A DNA stretch of 64,000 nt from Pristionchus mayeri (Eukaryota > Nematoda > Chromadorea > Rhabditida > Neodiplogasteridae): the NCBI GenBank assembly GCA_036245805.1, contig BTRK01000002.1, forward strand, positions 18,593,067 to 18,657,066. The letters are read 5' to 3'. Under the pieces are notes generated by a model. That model was not told the origin of the DNA, ran no database searches, and saw only the letters and a program-made list of their open reading frames with translations. Position numbers and translations under genes: made by a program. Positions 48,201 to 60,200 of this stretch are shown here, piece after piece. Within the stretch, counting starts at the first letter, position 1; each line of letters opens with the position of its first letter.

Positions 48201-51200
48201 ATTATTCTTACATAGATTTTTTTCTGCTGGCCAAACTTTATGAGGTTAGAGATATGACCGAGGCCTACCCAGAATAAATTTTTGAAAGTGCCGTGCGGTC
48301 GCACATTGGTTGCAGCCGTGCTGCAAAAACAGGGTCCGAAATTCAGATCTCGGTTTCTAGACTAGCTAGAGACTCGTTCGTATCAAAATGATCGTAATCA
48401 CAATTCCAGATGATCCTGAGAATATGAAATTGGTCTGTCAACATTTGCCCTCAGGGTACCAAAAAATCGCTTTTTTGCATGCTCATTTTTTGGACATTCA
48501 TAACTTTGTGGGTAGTTTCTGGAAAAATCTGGTTTTTCTGTGAGAATGTTCAAAAGGTATTAAAGATATGATGCCCAACTTTTTAGAGTGTTTGGATAAC
48601 ATTCCTGCCCGCGGCGACCGTTTTTCGGAGGGGTCGGGAAACACCCTATTTACGCACTATCGTCGTCTGCACTCTCTCGCCATGGGGGTAAACAAGGTGT
48701 TTCCCGACCCTAGTATACCTCCGGAAAAATATCGCCGCGGGCAGGAAAGACATCCAAACACTCAAAAAAGTTGGGCATCTTTAATACATTTTGAACATTC
48801 TCACATAAAAACCAGATTTTTCCAGAAACTACCCACAAAGTTATGAATGTCCAAAAAATGAGCATGCAAAAAAGTGATTTTTTGGTGCCCTGAGGGCAAA
48901 TATTGACCGACCATTTTCATATTCTCAGGATCATCTGGAATTGTGATTACGATCATGTTGATGCTTTGAACGAGTCTCTAGCTAGTCTAGAAACAGAGAT
49001 CTCAATTTCGGACCCTGTTTTTGCAGCACGGCTGCAGCCAATGTGCGACCGCGCAGCACTTTCAAAAATTTATTCTGGGTAGGCCTCGGTCATATCTCTA
49101 ACCTCAGAAAGTTTGGCCAGCAGGAAAAAATCTAGGTAAGAATAATGCCGTTTTGAAAAAGTGCAGATTGATTGCTTCATCATTACGCAATAACTAAGCA
49201 ATGACGTCATACCATAATACCATGACCATAATGTCCAATGAATTTGGTACATCATACCTTAGTACCAATATGATGCCTTTTCGGGGCAAAAAGTTGCAGC
49301 AAATTCAAAAAGTGCCCGGTGACTTTCCAGCGCGACTGTATATATTATATATTTTACAGAATATGTTTAGTATAAATTCCGCTGGTGATTCTAGCAGACA
49401 CGATTCGTTCCGAAAGGGACGCGAGCAGTGATTGCTCATTTCCCTTCACTCGTGCACGTCAATATTCTCTGATCAGTGAAATAACCGATAGAAAAATCAG
49501 ATTAAATCAACACAGAATAGCTTACCCGTTTCTTCTGAAGGATGTACTCCAGTGGTTTGATGGCGTTGAGTGTCCACTGAGCGATCACGAAGTACGTGGG
49601 AAGAACTCCGATTCCCGTCGCACCTCAACTTCCCATTATTACCTTCTCGAGGAAGGGCACAATTGGGCAAATCTAAATCGAACTCATACATTCTGTAGAT
49701 CAAAACAAAAAAATAGGAAATTGATAGCTAATTTGGTAAATTGGAGAATATTCATTTAGTAAATGTAGTACAGACCAAGTACGTGCCTCTCCACCTCTTC
49801 CCTCGTCATTCCTCGTGCACTCTTCACTCCCTCTGGCAGAGCCATCACTCGCACCTCCAATACATCATCGATCCATAGCATAACGAGATATATTCGTGAT
49901 AGTTGGAATGACTCTCCCCATCCCCCTTGTTCTCTCCCTGCTCACCTCATTCCACAACTGGGCGATTCTCGTGAGCAGATCGTGCACTGGCTTCATCACT
50001 GACTCATCGAAGTCAGGCAACTGCAACATCTCCTTCAATCTGTTCCATCTCCTTCAATCTGTTCCATCTCCTTCCCCCTCACCTCGCTCCTCTCCAATGA
50101 CTTCGCCATCGATGCTATAATTGGATGGCTGCAGAAAACACGAGCGACCACGCGACGAATGCCCATCAGGTACTGCAATTTGAACTGGGCTTTTTTGAGC
50201 ATAAAATTAAATCACTATTTCAAAAGACAAATTACAATTTTTAAAAGGAGTATCAGTATTTTCGTGTTCAACAATAGTATTTTTTCATCTTGAAAGGATG
50301 GGACAACATACCCGTGGTCTGTCCATCCCCCTTCCCTCCCTTTCTCCTCCTTCCTCTGCCCACTCTCGCAGTCTCCCATAGTCTGCTCTACTGCAGATCT
50401 GCACCGTCCATCTCACTGCTGCCAAGACGATCAGTCGACGGACCACCAGACGAAGAGATTCTGCATAGGAGAATACACCGCTATTGAGTACCACACCTTC
50501 TACTCTTAGCATGAGAGCAATGAAAATTGATTTTTTTACTTGTTTTTTTTTCATTTCATGACATTCTTTTTCAAATTGTTCATATCTAGATGTCTATCTA
50601 ACCGAGCATGCTCTCCTTCGTCAGCTCCGTACTCATCATCACAGAGGTCATTCGAGTGGCGAGAGAGAGAGGACGACAGAAGAGACTCGGCAGACGCTGA
50701 ACAAATACACATGAGATACTAAGCTTTGCATTCATTATCGTCGCTTATGAGAACTCAGAATGGCTTTGCCCGGTTTCGCAACCCTAGAGTAGAACGTAGT
50801 GATAAGAATAACGTGTCTAGAACAGTTGATCTCCTCCATGATGATCAGGTATGAACTCACATAATCGTAGTCCAATACTCGTCCTTCCTTGCATCTCTTC
50901 TTCCAATCTTCCGAGAATCGAACACGGAGTCTCGTCCTAAACGGAAAAGTTTACCAAGTGCAATACACATAGAATATCTATCTGTAAAACATTGTAATAG
51001 CTTTGAAAACTAGCAGTTTGTTGACGCCTTGTTCGTCGTGTGGAATTCCCAGATGGAACATCTTCCATCGATCGTCATTCGATAGAGATGGAGAGGTGAG
51101 GGCACACTCAAATTAATTATTTACTCTGACGTGATCACCTCACATAATAACAGGTAAGTATTCATCATGCTTCTCATTTCTCGACCAACCTGCATATCCA

Positions 51201-54200
51201 GACTCAAATCAGGATCCTCCGCTTTCTTGGGTGGGTAGAGAATGGCCATTTCCTCATCAGAGAGGCCCGGCGCGGTCTAGAATTATTATTGCTTATAATT
51301 ATGATGTGTCCAATGACGAGTAAGTACCGGACCTTTTCGTCTCCTCCTCCTCCTCCCAATCCACTTGGCCCCTCCATCGGATCTGTCTCCATCAACGGCT
51401 CCTCGTACAATTCTGAAGATAATAGAGTCATCTGGTTGGCACTACACTCTTTCAACATATGCAGCGTATTAATATTGATGCATTCCATTTCATGAATCCA
51501 GAAGAACAACTATTCACCACCCCTTCCTTCATTTACAGTACCTTTTGGATCCTCCATCAGCAGTTCTCTCACGTGGGCCATAGTTAAATCCAGTTCTTCG
51601 TTATTGAGAGAGAGTGCCGAGTGGAAGTTGAGGTGCTCTTAATTTAAGCCTTTAATCGGTTATGAAAATAAATAATTAAATTAACCTTTATCTTGGCAGT
51701 AGACTGTAACATTGATTTTGAGTGAATTCAAAAAATGCTGTTTGAGTACTCACCAGTCACCAGATCGATGCACTTGGGTCTCACAGGCGATACTCCGATT
51801 TCATCGAAAAAGATGCTTCGATCGATATTTTGCCTGCAGCGTAGATATCAGTAACAGTACATCCAATGCCCTCCGGTCTCTCTCTCTCTCACATCAGCAA
51901 TCCTTGCAGGAATACGTGAGTCCTCTTCTTTAGGAATTCCTCCGTATCCCATCCTCGAGTGGAAATACTGAAAATCGAATTGCATGATAGTTCCCGGATG
52001 CATTCACACTCGCAAAGATGATGAAGCGATGGATTTACAAATTACAAATTTCATACTTGTTCTCAACCAAATGTCTGATGGATGAGTGTGAGTAGAGAGT
52101 AGAGGGCGACTCTGCCTCCTGAAATTCACGATCTTACCTCACAAATTGACACTCAATTTTCAACCCAGTAGTAGCCACACTGGGTTCAAGTTTACTTCTG
52201 ATCATCGTTTGGTGATGGCAAAGATCCGGCTTGATTCGTCAATCCGGTTTTTCCCTCGGAAAGCGAAAAATCCAACTGAATTTTCTAAGCAACTGTTCAC
52301 AACCGCAATTTATACAGTAATCTCCAGAGAGTTCAATGGTTACGATCGATTGCGAAATACTCTCATAGCAACAGCCGGCCAATGTATGATCCCCAAACCA
52401 CGCAATGAACGATTTTCCAATAGAACGAAACAGCTGTTTGATGAAAGAAGGAGGCTGAAGTACACCCCAAGTACGCCTCTTAACAGAATCAACTTTTCAC
52501 TCACGGGAAAGGCCCTTCGTTTCTCCATCAAGGACGACTTATACCGCGGACACGTGGAGACTGTGCGGAGAGCCGTGTATTATGGGAAGAGTACCAAGAG
52601 AGCTTTGCAAGCCTCTCAAATTCAGCCAGTTGGAGAAGAATGACGGTACTGTCGCCAAGAACAAATCGGAGATTCACTCACTTGTCAAATCATTCTACAA
52701 TGAGTTGTATAAACGCACGATAAGGCCAAAAAGGAGACATTTCCGATGTAATGATCAGTTCTTACCATTCTTAGAAAGTGAAATCAAAAGAGGAATCGTG
52801 CAGTTGAAGAATGACAAAGCACCCGGACCTGATCGAATTAAAGCAGAGATGTTGAAATGCGGAATGGAATTGCTTACGCGTCCCATCACAGATCTATTCA
52901 ACAAGTGGATATTAGAAGAGTGTGTTCCAAAACGAATTGTCCGACACAACAATATCTCTGATATTCAAAAAAGGAAACGTCTTGGACATTTCGAACTATC
53001 GCCCGATTTCGTTGTTGAACATAATCTACAAGTTATTCACTTCAGTAATCGACTCACGAATTGCGAATCAACTTTCCGACAATCAGACCAGAGAGCAAGC
53101 GGGATTTCGAAGGAATTTCTCTACTACGGACCATATTTTCACTCTAACAGAATTACTCCAAAAATCAGAGGAATATCGTTTCCCCGTATATCTCGTGTTT
53201 ATTGACTACAAAAAAAGCGTTTGATAGCGTCGAATTTGACAAAGTGTGGGAAGCTATTTCAAATCACGGTATTCATCCCAAAATAATCAATACCCTGCGA
53301 TTCATATACAATGCAAGCCAAGTATCAGTGTGAATTGGACAAGACAAAATTCCTATCGAGATTGAAAGAGGAGTCAAACAAGGGGATCCGATTTCACCAC
53401 ACCTTTTCAATGCAGTCGTTGAAGAGATTTTCCGTAAGCTGAATTGGGAAGGATGTGGAATTGAAGTGGATGGAGAGAAACTGAATCATTTACGATACGC
53501 GGATGACATTGTCTTAATTTCACATTGCTCAAAGGAGATTGGAACCATGCTAAGTCAATTATGCACTGAAAGCAAGTATGCAGGATTGGAAATCAATCAG
53601 AAAAAGACAGTTATGATGTGCAATACAGTACCAACTCCTCAACGAATAGATGGCAAAACGCTAGAATATGTTAATCAATTCATCTACCTGGGTGTTCGTT
53701 TATCATTCGATCAGGACTTGAAGCTGGAATTGAATAGGAGGATAGGTGCAGCATGGAGATCATTTAACAAGTTTCAAGAATTCATGACTAGTCGAAGTGT
53801 GGCAATGGCGCTCAAGACAAAAGTATTCAGAATGTGCATCGAGCCGAGTTTTCTTTATGGAAGTGAAGTTTGGAGCACTACGAAGTCTGAGCGGAAAAGA
53901 CTGATTGTAGCACAGAGATCTATGATGAGGAAAATGGCCAGCGTGACTAGATTTGATCGGAAGACCAACGATTGGCTCAGTAGGAAGGTGCCCTTAGAGG
54001 ACATTCGAGTACGAGCGATGCGGAGAAAATGGAATTGGGCGAAGAGACTAGCTACGCTGGACGACAATAGATGGACTACAAGAATTCTCAATTGGACACC
54101 GTGGGATAGATTGCGACCTCCTGGACGCCCAAAAATCAGATGGCGGGACGAATTTGTCAAAGTATTTGGAGTAACATGGGCTAATAAGTGCAGAAGAGAT

Positions 54201-57200
54201 CCCATCCAATGGAATGGCCGTTCCTTTCAACAGGCTATTGACCTGAGGCTTGAATAAAATATTGAATATTGAATATTGAGTAGCCACACTATAACATAAG
54301 ATAGTATGGAGTGTCCTACGTATTCATCCACATTGAGTGTTGTCTTCTTCATCTGGTTCAGCTGCTTAATCAGGGTATCGAAGACGACGAGACGACCCTC
54401 CGAATCACTGCAGAAAGAGAGATTGGATGGAAAAGGAACGACCGTAGCACATTCACGAACACATTTACCTTTGAAATTGGATGGTGCACAAATCGTGAAA
54501 AACACTAACCCGTTCTTGAGGGATTCTCCCATATTCACTTCCACTCCAGTCCCCACTTTGAGTGGAAGGAGTCCATTGGTGGGGAAGCGACACTTGGGAC
54601 AGTAGACCACCTCGTAACGACCCTCTCGTTGATCACGCTACAATTATTAGTTTACCGTCTTAATTAGACTAATATATGTGGTAGAAATCATTATTGATGA
54701 GGAATATTGAAACTGCATGCACGGAGTTGAAATTTCAATTAGCGGGCTATACGTTATGCATCACTTTACAGATAGTGTAGTTGCTCTGACCTGGTTGAAG
54801 ATGGTCTCTCTGTACTGAGAGAGACAGCTTATGTGGGCGTGGTGTCCGCACGTCTTTAATTCGACCATCGAGGGAGTCGAGATGAGATCAGAGTGATCGC
54901 CCGCCACCTCAACATGACTCTGATTACTATCTGCTAAGAATGAATGCTCAATGTGAAACTAATTACAAGAAAATCGAATAAACATCGAATAAACAGATCC
55001 TCTAAACTGACCATATGCTCAACCTCCGAGTTGATGTCCCTCCAGAATCGAGCGTGCTTCTGGTATCGCAACTTGGCTGCTGCAATTTGATAGATGTGAT
55101 ATTTCGTATTCAAACTATTAAATATTTTGAGTGAAAGAAACTAGAGTCTTAACATAATCGAATGGGCCTCCTCACCCTCTCCGTCCTTCTGCAATTCCTC
55201 ATCCAACTCAATCAGTGACTTGTCCTCCACACTCGCATCGATCGAATTGAGATATGAGCCATTGAACTGAAATGAACCAATATTGTTCACATTGCCTACC
55301 CATCTGTATATGATACACTCAAACAGATATTCAAAAAAAATTCGGGAAAAATTTTGCAACGTTATATTGAAAACAAGAAACATCAGCGAGCAACACAGTT
55401 TCCAATCCCTTCCTACCTGGACGTATACTAGCAGTCCGATGGGCTGGTCGAAACTGGCAGGAGTCTCATCACCACAGATCGGACACTCGTACTGCTCCAC
55501 CGTTTTCTGAACGATTTTTAGAGATTTCGATATTATATTTAAGAAAAAGTTTATGCCGTAACCATGAGCAAAAGGCAAAAAAACTGATCAATAACCGTCC
55601 CAGAAACTGCTTCTAAGCAGCTCCCCTTCGTTTACTCACATCGCTGACATCGAGACTGTCGAGATCCTCCTGCGTCATTTGCTCCGCCTCCATCAACTTC
55701 TTCATCATCTACAACAGTAGACCCAGTTAAACTTCTTTCCATATACAAAATTGATTAGAAGTGCTGGCCTCTTCTCCCTGCTTCTTCTTATCCTCCATTA
55801 TCCGTCTCCTTAATGCCTCGGCCGCAGCTCGTTTCTTTGCGATAAGAAGGTTAGGAGTATCATCTAAATAATCAATAGTCATAGGCATTCTAGATTATCA
55901 TTACTCACCCTTGGGTACTTGTTCCTCAACCTCCATTTTGGCTTCAACAACCTCGGGATATCGTTCATCGAGCATCTCTCGGAAACGATTGTCACTGAAT
56001 TTACACAAATAAGAATATTAAAAAAAGAAGAAAAAGCAGCCTCAGGGTAAACCTTCGATGAGGTCTCTAATCACAGAATGATTCAGATGACACGCATGAA
56101 TGGCATCACGGGCGCATGGGCACAACCACTTGCCGTGGCAAGAGGGGATAGGGTAGAGGGCGGGAGACGAACCAGCGGTTGCTTGACAGAGAGACACGCA
56201 CTCTAACGACTTAGCCACGAGGGGAGGTTGGGTTGTGTGTTAACTCACTCTCTATACAGGATAGCCAGCAATCGACCGTAGTACTCAGAAGGCGTTCCTG
56301 CGATTATTCGGTCCTGAAGACCTTTGTATGGTTAACTAACAGACTTCAACACCTTTTCATTCCTCCCATGACTCTGTGAGTGATTCCCCTCTCACTTGCT
56401 CACCTTGATCTCTCCCTTGACTGCTTCCCTCATCATTTCCCTCACTCGTTTCTCCTCCTCCTTCTTGCTAATCTCTCCTCTCTTCATATTCATTGACATC
56501 AGCACTGATCCGATCGAGAGAACCGAAATAGCCAACGTTCTCTCCGGACTGAAAAGAAGATACACAAACGTGATAGGTTAGATAATACATTATTCCATGT
56601 TTCTCATCAAATTGGCGGAGCAATAACTGACCTTTCTGGATCTGACAGATCCTTGAGGTCCTCGTGTATTCGCTTCCTCCATACATCTCCCTCCGGCTGG
56701 GTCTTCATGTACAACAACTGAAATGAGAACAGAGACATTTATGTACAAGTAAGCCCAGAATAAAAAGATCTACGTTGGTCCGTTATTCCCATGTGGGTTC
56801 ATTGTATAAAAGTCATTTAAAGTGATCAAAAAATCTCATGGAAGATGAATCAGCAGGGTGCAAACATTTTGCGTTTCAAGAAAACGTTGTAGCCGAATTT
56901 TGCCTTCTACGACCCCATGGTAAGAGTTGCATGAGAGTATGGAATACTCACAGCGGCGGAGAGGAGGTAGATGACTAGTTGGACAGTCTGCTCCTTGAAG
57001 ATGAACTCGTGGGGGACTGCAGAGGGGGCGGCCCCCGAGAGACGACGCTCCAACTCATCCGAATCCTCCTTGTACTGAAGACTCGCAATCGACTACTGCT
57101 ACTAATCTCCATTCTATTCATCCCCATTCCACGCGTGATTACACGTACCTTTCCGAGAATGTAGCAGTACGTCTCAAGGAGTCTCTCGTTGATGATCAAT

Positions 57201-60200
57201 TGGTAGACTCCCATGACGAATTCAGATCGTCTCTCCATCGCCTTCTCCATGTTGGGCAGACGGTAGGGAGTCCACACCTAAAACGAGACTATTTGGAGAG
57301 CTTTGATTTTTAGCCTACCCCCACGTTCCCTTTTCTTCCCCACTCATTCCAGATATCTCTCCCCATTTTTCGGTGTAGGAGAGGGAAAAATAGGAGGACT
57401 AGACACCAAAGATGTGCGTAACGAAATTTCAATTGGCATTTACACAGGGTTCGAAAGAGTAGATCACAAAAATTCTAAAAAGTGGGCACGTTTCTAAAAT
57501 TTTAATATGAAATCGATAAAAGTTGGCATGTTTTAACACATTTTAACAAAACAATACTAAAGCACGGGTACGTTTTCTACTCTTGCACTTTTCCGAACTA
57601 CAAAAACATGGCGCATTATGCTATTTTGGGCCTATTTTTCGACCACTGCATTTAAATAAAAGGTAAACGCACATTCTTGAATTGATGTTCGGGACGGCCA
57701 GCCATTCTCCGCTCACTGCAGTGCATTTTTCAAGATTTCATGAATTATATTTTCGCAACGAAAAACACGAAGATTAAAATGTTTTAAATGAAGATTAAAT
57801 GTGGCTATGGATGCTCGTACATGATCTCCAGTCTCTGCATGGCACTGGCAGCGTGTCGTTGACTCGTCGATCGACCCATCACCAGCAGAGGGCAGAGATG
57901 ATGGATCTAAAGGGCAACTGCTGGGTTATTAAATCTGATGTGAAATCTGGTCATGGCCATTCAATAAACCATATTTATGTGTAATATAAATATGAAAACT
58001 AAAAATCAGTGTACCTGTGCCTCGTTGCTGAGCGAGTACACTCCCTGGTCAAGTGATTCGTCCTTCTCGGGGTCCGAAAAGACGGCCACCTGCGGAGAAA
58101 TAAGTCAATCCTCTATTAATTGTCTACCATACCTCAGCCAGAATCTTCTCGAAGAACTCATCCACCAGCTCTGCCCCGTGGCTTCCCTTCTCAGCCATCT
58201 GTTGACGGAGTCTTCAAGTAAACAAGTCTCCCAAAATATCAAAGTTATGAAATACGCGTCGATATGAATCCATTCTCCCCGTCCCTCCATCTCCTACCTC
58301 GAATGGGGCATCTCCTGGATGGCCAGCTTGCACACGATATCATCCCTCATCGATTCCTCGTTCGTCTGCTCGCAGACTCCAGGGAGAAGAACGACGTCGG
58401 CGATCAACCTGCAGGCCAGCCAGCTCATTCCTATCAACATTCAACTAACAGAATCCATTTTCTACATTAGTAAACGAATGATTAGTCAAAACTACTATAA
58501 GTTATTGGCTTTTTATAGCTGTTACTGATACCTGAGGCATCCGAATACGAGAGTGTCCACCCACTCGATCCTCGCAAGGGATCTCGCTCGAATGGGAGAG
58601 AAGAGGACACCAGAGAAGGGAGGACCAGACTGCAACCTCACTAGAGATATTCTTGCTCACTAGAGATATTCGTGCAGTTATTCAACCCCCCCCCCCTTTT
58701 TATGTTGTCTAATCCAATCACATTTTGCCAATCCTCTTCGTACCTCGACTTTAAACTTGAATACATCTCCGAGAGAGAAGGAGTCGAAGAGGGAGTGAAT
58801 CACTTCTACTGCCTCCAGATTGGCTGCACACAATCTGAAGAAGAAAACGTCAAAGGACAGACAGAGACCCACAGAAGACTACTTCCTCAGGGTACATGGA
58901 ATAACTGAATGATACCTTAGCAGATCGAGATCGGGCATGTAGTACGAGAAGAGCATGTGCGTCTGAGTGTAGAGACACGCCTGAACACTCCCTTCCCTTC
59001 CTTCCCCCCCTCTCTCTCTCTCTCCCTCTCTCCCTCCACTCACAGGAATCCTCATCTGCTGTCCATTCCTCACCCACATTCCGGCAGCCCATTCAGAACG
59101 AGCAGCCTGCAAATCATTATTGTTAGAGAAGAAACATTTCCAGAGATCCCGAGCATCCAACTCGACAACTTTCGAAAACCGTAATGCCCATTTGTACAAT
59201 ATGTGACAGAGCCCGTTGATCCCCCCCTCACCTGAATCCTCAGTGGATGCAGCATCATCACATGCAGCAACTCCTTATTCTCATGCTTCGTGAGATAGTT
59301 GAGACGATCTCTCACCGACGTAAGAGTATCTGCCAAGACCTTGTGAAAACTGTTACATTCACTAGTTTGCCAATGCTGTTTCGACAGCAGAACAACGATA
59401 TAATAGGAGATTACAATAACGATAATCAACTCACGAGCGTAAGCCAGGAGGGTGGATAGATGGCGGGTGAGTGGGAGATGGAAAGTCACCTGAAAACCCG
59501 CCTCAATCATACATTTTTTTTCTAACATTCTCATCACTAACAAAAAATTAAAAACAGCATCCGCTTACCGAACTCTTTCCCAGCTGCAGTGGCTTTCCTG
59601 CATGTTCGAGGTCCATCTTTTGGAACCATCTCTGAAAGTATTAGATTTATTTCGATTTTCATTTCACCGTCCCCTCGACTAATCTTCCTAGCAGGCTACA
59701 ACGCCCTCTCCCTCTCCCCACCTTGCAACTCTCCCAGCAGCAGTCGTAGAATGCAGCTGCAGCCTCGTCGTCCCCATTGGCGACGATGCCGAAGACCAGA
59801 TTGAACATGCTGCTGGCAGACATCTCGTACTCCAGCACCAGAGTCCTGCCAATCGACAACATCCATTAAGGAGATGCAAATGTACTAGTGAAGCATTGAT
59901 GAACGGAAGAACTATCGTTTACGAGAACAGCAAAACACGATAGTTAAAAATGTGGGGGGTGAGTGCTCTCGTACCTCTGGTAGTCGTCATTCCTCTCATT
60001 GGGCAAATGGTCACCTCTCGCTATCCGTGAGATTGCATCCATGCCTGAAATCAACCAGATTTAGAGCACCCATTTGTGCAATTCTCGTCCTTGGTAATTC
60101 GCCTTTGACCAACTCCTATCACGAGCAATGGATGATTGTGAACTGACAGTGCATCTTCTCGATCACTGAAAAGTACGTCTTCATCGTCTTCTCATCTCTG

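Noticed and set aside
48092..48277. 61-codon frame in the left arm of the foldback, mirrored at 49070-49255
   Set aside because: Shared by the two arms through common descent; no start context, domain or splice support as a gene.
50030..50070. Short direct repeat of TCCTTCAATCTGTTCCATC
   Set aside because: Two copies of a 19-bp simple sequence, most likely slippage in an intron, with no further structure.
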